Below are positions 51,314-61,179 of a stretch of DNA of 64,000 bases, piece by piece. How positions within the stretch are numbered: position 1 is the first letter of the stretch; each line of letters begins with the position of its first letter. The position numbers and the translations under genes were made by a program. The DNA lies in contig NZ_WKJH01000026.1 of assembly GCF_009674825.1 (NCBI RefSeq), forward strand, positions 1 through 64,000. Direction: 5' to 3'. The DNA is from Maribacter luteus (GTDB lineage Bacteria; Bacteroidota; Bacteroidia; Flavobacteriales; Flavobacteriaceae). The notes beneath the pieces were generated by a model. It did no database searches. It had not been told where the DNA came from and saw only the letters and a list, made by a program, of their open reading frames with translations.

Positions 51314-52126
51314 ATGGGTACACCGAAACAAATTAGCAGCTTACAAAATCCATTGATCAAACAGATTGTTCTTCTTCAGGAAAAATCCCGCGAAAGAAGA
51401 AAACAAGGATTATTCATTTTGGAGGGGCAGAGGGAATTATCATTGGCCATAAAAGCTGGGTATGATGTAAAGTCCTTGCTTTATGATCCCGAAATCATAT
51501 CGCATGAGGAAGTAGTGAATATTACAAAGGATTCTCAAAAGCCACCCGAATTCATAGAAGTATCGGAAGCTGTTTATCAAAAAATGACCTACCGTGGTTC
51601 TACCGAAGGTGTGGTGGCAATCGTTCGATCCAAAAAGCATGACTTAAAAGACCTTGCCCTTAAACATGGCAAAGTATTGATTCTTGTTGCTGAAGCCCCG
51701 GAAAAACCCGGAAATATCGGTGCATTATTACGAACTGCAGATGCCGCTAATCTAGATGCGGTACTGATCGCCAATCCAAAAGGGGACCTTTACAATCCCA
51801 ATATCATTCGATCCAGTGTAGGGTGCCTATTTACCAATTCTATTGGTGTTGGTACAACCGCTGAAATTTTGGAATTTTTGAAAGACAGGAAAATAAACAT
51901 CTATTGTGCTGCATTATCATCGGTCTCGGAAAACTATACGCAAACAGACTTTACCGAATCTTCGGCCATTGTTGTGGGTACGGAAGCAATAGGACTTTCA
52001 AAAGAATGGCTAAATGCATCAACAAAGAATATAATAATCCCTATGGAAGGCGAAATAGATTCCATGAACGTTTCCGTATCGGCTGCAATACTTATATTTG
52101 AGGCAAAACGGCAACGATCGGCATAG
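51314..52126 (+). CDS. SpoU/TrmH family RNA 2'-O-methyltransferase
   Basis: The 270-residue protein has an N-terminal substrate-binding domain (about 1-95; NPLIKQIVLLQEKSRERRKQG) and a SPOUT knot domain with three family motifs: EKPGNIGALLRTADA, VVGTEAIGLSKEW and IPMEGEIDSMNVSVSAAI. It methylates a ribose in rRNA or tRNA; the target is not determined. I use ATG 51314. A TATTTTTG (-7 type) box ends only 5 bases before it, which would give a very short leader, so the promoter may be misread. Confidence 0.88.
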   Translation: MGTPKQISSLQNPLIKQIVLLQEKSRERRKQGLFILEGQRELSLAIKAGYDVKSLLYDPEIISHEEVVNITKDSQKPPEFIEVSEAVYQKMTYRGSTEGVVAIVRSKKHDLKDLALKHGKVLILVAEAPEKPGNIGALLRTADAANLDAVLIANPKGDLYNPNIIRSSVGCLFTNSIGVGTTAEILEFLKDRKINIYCAALSSVSENYTQTDFTESSAIVVGTEAIGLSKEWLNASTKNIIIPMEGEIDSMNVSVSAAILIFEAKRQRSA

Positions 52127-52168
52127 GTGAAAGTTTGCCGCCACATTAGACCCAACCAAAAATTTAAT

Positions 52169-53401
52169 ATGACGCATACTACTTTGTTTTATTCTATCAT
52201 AGCCATTTTGGTCATCGAATTCATTATCGAAACTACATTGGACTATCTGAATTCAAAACGCTACAAGGATCCTATTCCCCAGGATTTGGAAGATGTTTAT
52301 GATGTCACGGAATACCAAAAATCACAGGATTACAAGAAGATCAATTATAAATTCGGACTTTTTACCTCCTCATTTTCCTTAATATTAACGTTGTGCTTTC
52401 TTTTATTCGGAGGTTTTGAATGGATAGACACCATCGCAAGGGCGGTTTCTGACAACAATATTATAATAGCCATGGTATTCTTTGGGTGTATCATGATCGG
52501 TAGTGATATCATCACAACACCATTTTCTTATTACAAGACCTTTGTCATAGAGGAAAAATTCGGTTTCAACAAAATGACCAAAACCACATTTTTGCTCGAT
52601 AAATTAAAGGGATATGCCATGATGGCCACAATCGGAGGAGGACTTTTGGCACTAATCATTTGGTTTTTTGAATGGGCAGGAACCGGTTTTTGGATATACG
52701 CGTGGGCCCTTGTTGCAGTTTTTACCCTGTTCATGAACTTGTTCTATAGTAGGTTGATCGTACCGCTATTCAACAAACAGAAACCATTGGAAGAAGGTAG
52801 TCTTAAAAATAAGATTGAAGGGTATGCCAAGAAAGTTGGTTTTGAAATCAAGAATATTTTTGTCATCGACGGCTCCAAACGATCAACAAAGGCAAATGCT
52901 TATTTTTCGGGTTTTGGAAAAGAAAAAAGAATAACGCTGTACGACACCTTGATCAACGATCTGGAAGAAGATGAAATCGTCGCCGTTCTTGCCCATGAAG
53001 TAGGACACTACAAACGCAATCATATCATTTTTAATCTCGTCATCTCTATTTTAATGACAGGGTTCACACTTTTTCTTTTATCATTGTTCATCAATAATCC
53101 TGAAGTTTCAAAAGCAATTGGCGTTACCCAGCCCAGTTTCCATGCGGCACTGATAGGTTTTGGCCTTTTATATAGCCCTATTTCGGAAGTAACGGGATTG
53201 ATCATGAACTACCTGTCCCGAAAATTCGAATACCAGGCCGATGATTTTGCCAAATACACCTTTGCCGCAAAACCCCTGATATCCTCGCTTAAAAAACTGT
53301 CGAAGAACAGTTTAAGTAACCTCACCCCCCATCCTGCCTACGTTTTTATGCATTATTCGCATCCGCCTTTAATCGCACGTGTAAAGAATTTAAAGGCATA
53401 A
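52169..53401 (+). CDS. M48 family metallopeptidase (Ste24/CAAX prenyl protease 1-like)
   Basis: The 410-residue membrane protease has zinc motif HEVGH in VLAHEVGHYKRNH and the third ligand in RKFEYQADDFA. An N-terminal block with DVYDVTEYQKSQDY and FVIEEKFGFNKMT is typical of Ste24-type proteases. About six or seven membrane helices surround the site. I start at the ATG 52169 rather than the in-frame GTG at 52127, because family members begin a few residues before the first helix. It probably takes part in membrane protein quality control. Confidence 0.9.
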   Translation: MTHTTLFYSIIAILVIEFIIETTLDYLNSKRYKDPIPQDLEDVYDVTEYQKSQDYKKINYKFGLFTSSFSLILTLCFLLFGGFEWIDTIARAVSDNNIIIAMVFFGCIMIGSDIITTPFSYYKTFVIEEKFGFNKMTKTTFLLDKLKGYAMMATIGGGLLALIIWFFEWAGTGFWIYAWALVAVFTLFMNLFYSRLIVPLFNKQKPLEEGSLKNKIEGYAKKVGFEIKNIFVIDGSKRSTKANAYFSGFGKEKRITLYDTLINDLEEDEIVAVLAHEVGHYKRNHIIFNLVISILMTGFTLFLLSLFINNPEVSKAIGVTQPSFHAALIGFGLLYSPISEVTGLIMNYLSRKFEYQADDFAKYTFAAKPLISSLKKLSKNSLSNLTPHPAYVFMHYSHPPLIARVKNLKA

Positions 53402-53444
53402 TTTTTGTTGTGGATTAAATGGGATTGTTTAACTTTATTTGGGT

Positions 53445-55649
53445 ATGACGCAAGCAGCTATAGAAAAAGAGAATAAGGAAATTGCCAAGCAATACAAAGA
53501 ATTGCTTAAAATAAGCTACCAGACCCTGTCTGATGATGATAAGGCTTTGATTCGGCATGCTTTTGAAATTGCCGTTGATGCCCACAAGGACCAAAGGAGA
53601 AAATCGGGAGAGGCCTATATTTTTCACCCTATTGCGGTTGCCAAGATCGTAGCGTCCGAAATTGGCCTGGATGCAGTATCCATTGCCTCTGCCTTATTAC
53701 ATGATGTTGTAGAAGACACGGATTATACCCTTGACGACATTGAACGTATGTTCGGGGAAACAGTGGCCCGAATCGTGGACGGACTCACAAAAATTTCGCA
53801 CCTAAAAAAGGACATGAACATTTCGCAGCAAGCGGAGAATTTCCGTAAGATGTTGTTGACCCTTCATGATGATGTGCGCGTTATCATAATAAAAATTGCG
53901 GACAGGTACCACAATATGCTTACCCTGGATGCAATGCCCGAACACAAGCAGGTAAAAATGGCATCGGAGACCCTATACATCTATGCCCCTTTGGCGCACC
54001 GTATTGGGTTGTACAATATAAAAACCGAACTGGAAGACCTCAGTTTAAAATACACCGAACCGGAAGTCTACAATGACATTTTGGACAAGATCGAGGAATC
54101 TACGGAGGAACAACAAAAATATATCGATGATTTTACCGGAATTATTAGGGATTCATTGGATAAAGAAGGTCTAAGTTATTACATAAAAGGCAGAATGAAA
54201 TCCATCTTTTCCATAAGGAAGAAGATGAAAGTCCAAAATGTTTCCTTTGACCAGATTTACGACAAATTCGCGATCCGTATCATATACCGATCCGATCGGG
54301 CCAATGAGAAATTCCTTGCATGGAAAATATATTCAATCGTTACGGATCACTTTACACCGAACCCCGTTCGCTTGCGCGATTGGATATCCTCCCCAAAATC
54401 CACAGGATATGAAGCCTTGCACATAACGGTAATGGGGCCTATGGGTAAATGGGTGGAAGTGCAGATCCGAAGTGAGCGAATGCATGAAATCGCGGAAAAG
54501 GGATATGCCGCCCATTTTAAATACAAACACGGGGACCAAAAAGAGCAAGGTATTGAAGTTTGGCTGAATAAACTGCAGGAAGCATTGGAAAACTCGAATA
54601 CCAGTGCGGTCGACTTTGTTGAGGAGTTTAAACTCAACCTGTATTCCAAGGAAATCTTTGTCTTTACACCCTTAGGGGAATTAAAATCGATGCCAAAAGG
54701 GGCCACCCCACTCGATTTTGCTTTCAACATCCATACCGAAGTGGGCATGCATACGCGCGGGGCAAAAGTAAACGGCAAACTAGTTCCCTTGAACACTACT
54801 TTGAAAAGTGGGGACCAAGTAGAAATTATTACTTCTGAACAAGCCAAGCCAAACCAAAACTGGCTCGATTATGCCGCCACGGCAAGGGCAAGGGCAAAAA
54901 TAAAATCATCGCTAAGGGAAGAAAAGAAAGTCGTTGCCAACGAGGGCAAGGAAATATTGCGCAGAAAGCTTAAATCGCAAAAAATATCCCTTAACGAGGA
55001 TACCATTAACAAAATGGTCGTTTACTTTAAGTTAAAGACCAGTTTGGATCTATTCTATCGCGTTGGTATTGGGGCCATCGACAACCAAAAAATAAAGGAC
55101 TTTGCCTCTTCATATAGCAATGCATTTATAAGTTTCTTTAAGAGTAAGATCAGAAGAACCCCAGTTCCCGAAAACATAGATAAGGATGAGATTACGGCAA
55201 AATATGATATGCTCGTTTTCGGCAAGGAAGAAGAAAAATTGGACTATACCCTTTCACAATGTTGCAACCCTATACCAGGAGACCCTGTTTTTGGGTTTAT
55301 CAGTGTGAGTGAAGGCATAAAAGTGCATAAGAAGAATTGTCCTAATGCCATTTCATTGCAATCCAACTATGCCTATAGGATCATAAGTGCCAAATGGATA
55401 GATTCTTCGCAACAGGAGTTCCGTTCAGAGATACAATTGACTGGAATCGATAATGTGGGATTGATCAGTGAGATTACCGAGATCATTTCCACCCATATGA
55501 ACGTAAACATGCGAAACCTGAATTTCAGTACAGAAGGGGGCACATTTACAGGAAGGATCACCGTTGTGGTAAAGAATAACAACATTCTTCAAAAATTGAT
55601 AGAAAACCTTAAGCTGGTCAATGGTATCGATAAAGTCACACGAGTATAG
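53445..55649 (+). CDS. Bifunctional (p)ppGpp synthetase/hydrolase, RelA/SpoT family
   Basis: The 734-residue protein has all domains in order. A hydrolase HD domain (about 35-185) has FHPIAVAKIV and LLHDVVEDT. A synthetase domain (about 230-370) has GRMKSIFSIRKKM, YDKFAIRIIY and STGYEALHITV. TGS (about 395-455: EIFVFTPLGELKSMPKGATPLDFAF), a zinc/helical region with SQCCNPIPGD, and a C-terminal ACT domain (about 660-734) follow. It makes and breaks the stringent-response alarmone. I take ATG 53445; a TTG two codons earlier also opens the frame. Confidence 0.94.
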   Translation: MTQAAIEKENKEIAKQYKELLKISYQTLSDDDKALIRHAFEIAVDAHKDQRRKSGEAYIFHPIAVAKIVASEIGLDAVSIASALLHDVVEDTDYTLDDIERMFGETVARIVDGLTKISHLKKDMNISQQAENFRKMLLTLHDDVRVIIIKIADRYHNMLTLDAMPEHKQVKMASETLYIYAPLAHRIGLYNIKTELEDLSLKYTEPEVYNDILDKIEESTEEQQKYIDDFTGIIRDSLDKEGLSYYIKGRMKSIFSIRKKMKVQNVSFDQIYDKFAIRIIYRSDRANEKFLAWKIYSIVTDHFTPNPVRLRDWISSPKSTGYEALHITVMGPMGKWVEVQIRSERMHEIAEKGYAAHFKYKHGDQKEQGIEVWLNKLQEALENSNTSAVDFVEEFKLNLYSKEIFVFTPLGELKSMPKGATPLDFAFNIHTEVGMHTRGAKVNGKLVPLNTTLKSGDQVEIITSEQAKPNQNWLDYAATARARAKIKSSLREEKKVVANEGKEILRRKLKSQKISLNEDTINKMVVYFKLKTSLDLFYRVGIGAIDNQKIKDFASSYSNAFISFFKSKIRRTPVPENIDKDEITAKYDMLVFGKEEEKLDYTLSQCCNPIPGDPVFGFISVSEGIKVHKKNCPNAISLQSNYAYRIISAKWIDSSQQEFRSEIQLTGIDNVGLISEITEIISTHMNVNMRNLNFSTEGGTFTGRITVVVKNNNILQKLIENLKLVNGIDKVTRV

Positions 55650-55671
55650 AACTTACATAAAAATTTAGCCG

Positions 55672-55679
55672 TACATTTG
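55672..55679 (+). promoter_or_regulatory. Promoter -7 element before the Fur-family gene
   Basis: TACATTTG is an exact TAnnTTTG box, 25 bases before the ATG. It sits inside a small dyad GTAC-ATTT-GTAC, which could allow autoregulation. Confidence 0.45.
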
Positions 55680-55704
55680 TACATTAATGCAGTGATATAT
55701 TGTT

Positions 55705-56160
55705 ATGCCTCCTAACAAAAACCAGGAAATAGTAAAAAACGTATTCACCACCTTTTTAGAAGAAAAAGGACATAGGAAAACACCCGAGCGCTACGCCATT
55801 CTACAAGAAATATACGATAGTGAAGAACATTTTGATATAGAATCACTCTACATCAATATGAAAAACAAAAACTATCGGGTAAGCCGGGCAACTTTATACA
55901 ATACCATAGAACTCTTGTTAGAGTGCAAACTGGTTCGTAAGCACCAGTTCGGCAAAAATCAGGCACAATACGAAAAATCATATTTTGATCGTCAACACGA
56001 TCATGTGATCTTAACCGACACAGGTGAAGTAATGGAGTTCTGCGATCCTCGGATCCAATCCATCAAAAAGACCATTGAAGAGGTTTTTGACATAAAGATC
56101 ACCAATCACTCATTATACTTTTACGGAACCAAAAACAAAGAAGGTAATACAAACAACTAA
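55705..56160 (+). CDS. Fur family metal-dependent regulator
   Basis: The 151-residue protein has a winged helix with [23 protein letters not shown] and [22 protein letters not shown] dimer/metal domain with [22 protein letters not shown] follows. The regulatory metal ligands (His, Glu, HxH) are present, but the CxxC structural-zinc pair of E. coli Fur is missing: the matching place reads LTDTG. It could be a Fur, Zur or PerR type. The purA gene follows 12 bases later, so the two are likely transcribed together. Confidence 0.88.
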   Translation: MPPNKNQEIVKNVFTTFLEEKGHRKTPERYAILQEIYDSEEHFDIESLYINMKNKNYRVSRATLYNTIELLLECKLVRKHQFGKNQAQYEKSYFDRQHDHVILTDTGEVMEFCDPRIQSIKKTIEEVFDIKITNHSLYFYGTKNKEGNTNN

Positions 56161-56172
56161 CCAAACTAAATA

Positions 56173-57444
56173 ATGGCAGTAGATTTATTGTTGGGACTAC
56201 AGTGGGGAGACGAAGGAAAAGGTAAAATCGTTGATGTACTCACTAAAAATTATGATATTATAGCACGTTTTCAAGGAGGTCCGAATGCCGGACACACCTT
56301 GGAATTTGACGGAATAAAACATGTTCTACATACTATTCCCTCAGGCATATTCCATAAAAAAGCAATAAATGTTGTCGGCAACGGGGTGGTTATCGACCCG
56401 GTGATCTTTAAAAAAGAACTTGATGCCTTGGATGTTTTTAAGATTGATGTAAAATCAAAACTATTCATCAGCAGAAAGGCTCATTTGATTTTACCTACCC
56501 ACCGTTTATTGGATGCTGCTTCAGAGACTTCTAAAGGAAAGGCGAAAATCGGATCCACCCTAAAAGGGATCGGTCCTACTTATATGGACAAGACAGGTAG
56601 AAACGGAATGCGCGTAGGAGATTTGGAGCTATCGGATTGGAAAGAAAAATATCGTGCCTTGGCCGATAAACATGAAGCCATGATCGGTTTTTACAATGTT
56701 GACATCCAATATAACCTTGAAGAACTTGAGGCCGAATTCTTCAATGCCATAAAAACACTTAAAGCACTTACCTTTATAGATAGTGAGGAATATTTGTACC
56801 AAGCCCAAAAGGATGGTAAAAAAATACTCGCAGAAGGCGCACAAGGATCATTGTTGGATATTGATTTCGGTACCTATCCGTTCGTAACATCAAGCAACAC
56901 CACTGCGGCAGGGGCTTGTACGGGCTTAGGTGTCGCACCCAACCAGATTGGCGATGTAAAAGGAATTTTCAAGGCCTATACCACACGTGTAGGTAGCGGA
57001 CCTTTCCCAACTGAACTTTTCGACGAAGATGGTAAGACCATGGCCAGTGTGGGCAATGAATTCGGCGCCACGACCGGTAGACCCAGAAGATGTGGTTGGT
57101 TAGATTTGGTTGCATTGAAATATGCGGTCAGGGTAAACGGGGTCACTGAATTAATGATGATGAAAGGTGATGTCCTAAGTGGTTTCGAAAAACTTAAAGT
57201 CTGTACCGCTTACAATTACAAAGGGGAGATCATTTCACATTTGCCTTACAATATTGAAGCTGAAAACGTAACGCCTATTTATACCGAAATGAAAGGTTGG
57301 TCCCAAGACTTAACCAAAATGACAAAAGCCGAGGAACTTCCCAGCACTTTGAATGACTATATAGACTTCCTGGAGAAAGAATTGGAAGTGCCTATTAAAA
57401 TAGTATCCGTAGGACCGGACAGGACCCAGACGATACACAGGTAG
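56173..57444 (+). CDS. purA: Adenylosuccinate synthetase
   Basis: The 423-residue GTP-dependent enzyme of AMP synthesis joins IMP and aspartate. Motifs seen: LQWGDEGKGKIVD (P-loop type), FQGGPNAGHT, GSTLKGIGPTY, EGAQGSLLDIDFGTYPFVTSSNT and TTGRPRRCGWLDLVAL. Length and order are normal. A strong terminator follows at 57479-57520, closing the Fur-purA unit. Confidence 0.96.
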   Translation: MAVDLLLGLQWGDEGKGKIVDVLTKNYDIIARFQGGPNAGHTLEFDGIKHVLHTIPSGIFHKKAINVVGNGVVIDPVIFKKELDALDVFKIDVKSKLFISRKAHLILPTHRLLDAASETSKGKAKIGSTLKGIGPTYMDKTGRNGMRVGDLELSDWKEKYRALADKHEAMIGFYNVDIQYNLEELEAEFFNAIKTLKALTFIDSEEYLYQAQKDGKKILAEGAQGSLLDIDFGTYPFVTSSNTTAAGACTGLGVAPNQIGDVKGIFKAYTTRVGSGPFPTELFDEDGKTMASVGNEFGATTGRPRRCGWLDLVALKYAVRVNGVTELMMMKGDVLSGFEKLKVCTAYNYKGEIISHLPYNIEAENVTPIYTEMKGWSQDLTKMTKAEELPSTLNDYIDFLEKELEVPIKIVSVGPDRTQTIHR

Positions 57445-57478
57445 TTTCACAACTACTTTTATCTCACTTTAAAACACT

Positions 57479-57520
57479 AAAGTGCCTTACAAGATAAAAA
57501 CTTGTAAGGCACTTTTTTTT
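57479..57520 (+). terminator. Strong rho-independent terminator after purA
   Basis: AAAGTGCCTTACAAG (57479-57493) and CTTGTAAGGCACTTT (57501-57515) are perfectly complementary (15 bp) with a 7-base loop. More T residues follow. Confidence 0.92.
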
Positions 57521-57716
57521 GCTCTATGTCCCAGTATTTTCAAATACAGAAATCCCTTTTTACACTTTTAAACATCAAGGTGATTTCAGTTTTTAAATTG
57601 GGGCTTTTATCGTAAATTGTAGAAATATTCATCCTATATGAAATGAATTACCATTCTACTCCTTTTCATTCCATTCCAACCCTTCACCCCTGTCTTTCTT
57701 CAAGACGAAAACTAAA

Positions 57717-59753
57717 ATGAAAAACAAAATGAAAACAACCAACGATTTTAACACCAACACCTTAGGATCCATTAAAGCATTCTTTGTTTTTTCTGTCATG
57801 GTATTCATCGGTAATTGGGCTTTAGCCCAACAAGAAATTAAATTGAGTTCCCCTGATGAGAAATTGGAAGTAGGGATCAACCTAACTGATGAAATATCAT
57901 GGAAAGCCAGTTTCAAAGGATTTACAGTTATTGAAAACACCATAATTTCTATGGATATGGGAAATGGAAGGGTTTTAGGAAAAAACCCAGTACTGCGCAA
58001 AAAGAACATTGAATCCATAACCGAGAAAAGAACATTCGAAGTCCCGAATAAGGATGCGGAAATCACAAGTAAATTCAATCAATTAACACTGGATTTCAAG
58101 GGCAACTACCAATTGATATTCCGAACCTATAATGATGGGATCTCTTACCGATTCATTGATAGCAGTAAAAAATCGAAGCAGGTATTCAATGAAGAAATGG
58201 CGCTGACCTTTCCCGAGGGTACTTTATCCTATTTCCCTGAAGAAGAATCGTTTTATTCCCATAATGAGCGCAACTACTTAAAAAAAACATTGGACGAAAT
58301 AGAAAAAGGCGCTTTTTGCAGTCTTCCCGTACTCTTTGATACCAAAAACGCAAAAGTATTGTTTACCGAATCGGCATTGGTTGATTATCCGGGGATGTTT
58401 TTGGCAAAGTCATATAAAAATTCCATGGTTTCAACTTTTCCCAAATACGTTTTAAAAGCCGTGCCTAATCAAGAATCGTATCCCGACCGCAACCAGATTA
58501 TCGAAAAAGAAGCCGATTATATTGCCAAAATAGATGGCAAACGTTCCTTCCCATGGCGGGTTTTCATTATCAGTGATGATGACAGGACATTCGTTGAAAG
58601 TAATCTCGTAGCCAGTTTGGCCGACAAATCAAGAATTACCGATACCAATTGGATAAAACCCGGGCAGGTGGCATGGGACTGGTACAATGCAAATAATATC
58701 TATGGAGTCGATTTTGAAGCTGGACTCAATATGGAAACCTATAAGTATTATATAGATTTTGCATCGAAAAACGATATCGAATATGTCATATTGGACGAAG
58801 GATGGACCAAGTCTACCACCGAGATCATGGATGACAACGAATTTCTCGATGTCCCAGAACTGATACAATACGCCAAATCGAAAAATGTTGAGATCATTTT
58901 ATGGGTGTTATGGAAACCCCTTTATGAAAACCCGGATGAAATCTTAAAACTGTACAGTAGCTGGGGGGCAGTAGGGATTAAGGTCGATTTTATGCAAAGA
59001 AGCGACCAATATGTAGTTGATTCTTATGGTAAGATCGCGGAAATAGCCGCAAAATATAAACTAATGGTTGATTATCACGGCGCTTTTAAACCTGCAGGTA
59101 TAGAACGAATGTGGCCTAATATTGTAAATTATGAAGGGGTTAGAGGCAATGAGAACAATAAATGGACCAACGAAATTACCCCGGAACATAATGTGACCAT
59201 ACCATTTATCCGAATGGCAGCCGGACCAATGGATTATACCCCTGGCGCAATGATCAACATGAACAAAGTGGATTATGAAACGGGTGCTGCAAATTTTGCC
59301 CCTCTATTCACCAGACCCATGAGTTTTGGGACAAGGGCCCACCAGGTTGCCATGTACGTGGTTTATGAAGCCCCTCTTCAAATGTTATGTGAATCGCCAA
59401 CAATTTACTACAAAGAACAAGAAACGGTTGATTTCATCACATCAATACCTACGGTTTGGGACGAGACCCAAGTGCTGAAAGGTGCCGTTTCGGATTATAT
59501 AGTTGTAGCCCGCAGAAAAGGTGACACTTGGTATTTGGGCGCCATGACCGATTGGACTGCCAGGGATTTTGAAATAGACCTTTCTTTCTTAAGTGATGGA
59601 AGTTATGATTTAAAGGCATTTAAAGATGGGGTAAACGCTTCAAGAAATGCCCAAGATTATAAAATAACAAGGGAATCCGTAGACCAAAACACCAAGATTG
59701 AACTTCAATTATCCAGTGGAGGTGGGTACTCCGCCATAATTACCAAAAAGTAA
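57717..59753 (+). CDS. Glycoside hydrolase family 97
   Basis: The 678-residue protein has a signal peptide (about residues 1-40, ending WALAQQ). The GH97 layout follows: a beta-sandwich (about 41-290) with SPDEKLEVGINL, then a (beta/alpha)8 barrel with WAWDWYNANNIYGVDFE-like text (GQVAWDWYN), YVILDEGWTKS, GIKVDFMQRSDQ and VDYHGAFKPAGIERMWPN, then a C-terminal beta domain. Asp424 in KVDFM and Glu473 in NYEGVRG are candidate catalytic residues of the retaining (alpha-galactosidase-like) branch. SusB-like inverting enzymes differ here. It begins a four-gene set and the next ATG is 4 bases after its stop. Confidence 0.88.
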   Translation: MKNKMKTTNDFNTNTLGSIKAFFVFSVMVFIGNWALAQQEIKLSSPDEKLEVGINLTDEISWKASFKGFTVIENTIISMDMGNGRVLGKNPVLRKKNIESITEKRTFEVPNKDAEITSKFNQLTLDFKGNYQLIFRTYNDGISYRFIDSSKKSKQVFNEEMALTFPEGTLSYFPEEESFYSHNERNYLKKTLDEIEKGAFCSLPVLFDTKNAKVLFTESALVDYPGMFLAKSYKNSMVSTFPKYVLKAVPNQESYPDRNQIIEKEADYIAKIDGKRSFPWRVFIISDDDRTFVESNLVASLADKSRITDTNWIKPGQVAWDWYNANNIYGVDFEAGLNMETYKYYIDFASKNDIEYVILDEGWTKSTTEIMDDNEFLDVPELIQYAKSKNVEIILWVLWKPLYENPDEILKLYSSWGAVGIKVDFMQRSDQYVVDSYGKIAEIAAKYKLMVDYHGAFKPAGIERMWPNIVNYEGVRGNENNKWTNEITPEHNVTIPFIRMAAGPMDYTPGAMINMNKVDYETGAANFAPLFTRPMSFGTRAHQVAMYVVYEAPLQMLCESPTIYYKEQETVDFITSIPTVWDETQVLKGAVSDYIVVARRKGDTWYLGAMTDWTARDFEIDLSFLSDGSYDLKAFKDGVNASRNAQDYKITRESVDQNTKIELQLSSGGGYSAIITKK

Positions 59754-59757
59754 ATAC

Positions 59758-61155
59758 ATGAATAACATTGACAGAAGGAACTTTATACGCAAAACATCTT
59801 TGGCAGGGGCTGCCTTAGCAGTTTCACCTGCAATGGCACAAGTAGGCTTCGATAGTACCGAACGCCCTTTCGGATCAAAATACATGGGTGATTTCGCTGC
59901 ACCGAAATTAACGAAGATCAAAGCTGCTTTTATCGGGGTTGGGGCAAGAGGTCCTGAGCACATGAAGTTCTTTGCTTCCTTGCCCGGAACGGAGGTTGTT
60001 GCAATTTGTGACCTTTATCAAGATCTAACCCAAAAATGGACCCAAGAGGCCAAAGATATCGGTAATGGAATAAGGCATAAGAACATTGTGCAATACCATG
60101 GGGATGAAAATCAATGGAAGACAATGCTAAAGGAGGTTAAACCCGATGTGGTCTTTATAGCAACGAATTGGAAGAACCATGCCCCAATGGCCATTGAGGC
60201 CATGAAAAAAGGAGCACATGCCTTTGTCGAGGTTCCTATTGCCATTACGCTTGAAGATATGTGGGAAATCGTAAATACCTCGGAACAGACCCAAAAACAC
60301 TGTATGATGATGGAAAATGTCAACTACAGTCGAGATGAGTTAATGTTCCTTAATATGTGTAGGCAAGGTGTTATCGGAGAGTTTTTACACGCAGAGGCAT
60401 CCTATATTCACGAACTCCGTTTTCAAATGGAAGAACAAGAACGCGGTACGGGTTCTTGGAGAACACACCACTATGCCAATAGAAATGGTAATCTATACCC
60501 TACACATGGCCTTGGTCCTGTGGCTCAATACATGAACCTGGCCCGGAGCGAGGATACTTTTGACAGTCTCGTTTCCTTTTCCACCCAAGCCTTGGGAAGA
60601 AAATTATATGCAGAAAAAAATTATCCAACTGACCATAAATGGAACAAATTGGATTACAAAGGTGGGGATTTGAATACTTCCATCATTAAAACGCATTTAG
60701 GTAGAACCGTTATGGTACAGTGGGACGAAACAAGTCCCCGCCCCTACTCCAGATTAAATCTGATTCAGGGAACAAAAGGTGTTTTGGCCGGTTTCCCTAC
60801 TCGAATTGCCCTAGAAGGTGGTGTGGAAGGTATTACGGAAAACCATCACTCATGGGTTCAGGGAGAGCAATTGGCCGCTATTTATGAAAAGTATGATCAC
60901 CCATTATACAAAAGACTAAACCAAGCCACTAAAAATTCCGGACACGGAGGAATGGATGGCATGATGATGTATCGCATCGTGGAATGCCTACAAAAAGGAT
61001 TGCCTTTAGACCAAAACGTTTACGAGGGCTGTTTATGGAGCGCCGTTTCCCCATTAAGCGAGCTTTCAGTAGCCAGTAATGGTAGTCCACAACAATTTCC
61101 TGATTTCACCAGAGGTAATTGGAAAGACACGAAACCTCTTGCCATTATTACATAA
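59758..61155 (+). CDS. Gfo/Idh/MocA family protein, GH109-like (alpha-N-acetylgalactosaminidase type)
   Basis: The 465-residue protein has a twin-arginine signal (DRRNFIRKTSLAGAALAVS). The NAD-binding domain has AAFIGVGARGPEHMKFF and VAICDLY. The substrate part has NWKNHAPMAIEAMKKGAHAFVEVP, MMENVNYSRDELMFLNM and NLYPTHGLGPVAQYMNLAR. This last block, together with GHGGMDGMM, is characteristic of GH109 enzymes. These use NAD in an oxidation-elimination mechanism to remove alpha-N-acetylgalactosamine. It probably acts in the periplasm together with the GH97 enzyme. Confidence 0.87.
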   Translation: MNNIDRRNFIRKTSLAGAALAVSPAMAQVGFDSTERPFGSKYMGDFAAPKLTKIKAAFIGVGARGPEHMKFFASLPGTEVVAICDLYQDLTQKWTQEAKDIGNGIRHKNIVQYHGDENQWKTMLKEVKPDVVFIATNWKNHAPMAIEAMKKGAHAFVEVPIAITLEDMWEIVNTSEQTQKHCMMMENVNYSRDELMFLNMCRQGVIGEFLHAEASYIHELRFQMEEQERGTGSWRTHHYANRNGNLYPTHGLGPVAQYMNLARSEDTFDSLVSFSTQALGRKLYAEKNYPTDHKWNKLDYKGGDLNTSIIKTHLGRTVMVQWDETSPRPYSRLNLIQGTKGVLAGFPTRIALEGGVEGITENHHSWVQGEQLAAIYEKYDHPLYKRLNQATKNSGHGGMDGMMMYRIVECLQKGLPLDQNVYEGCLWSAVSPLSELSVASNGSPQQFPDFTRGNWKDTKPLAIIT

Positions 61156-61179
61156 TAAGAAGATATAAAAATCCTATAA

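Noticed and set aside
54347-54847. 166-residue - strand frame inside the RelA/SpoT gene
   Set aside because: It is antisense to the synthetase and TGS domains; clearly a shadow.
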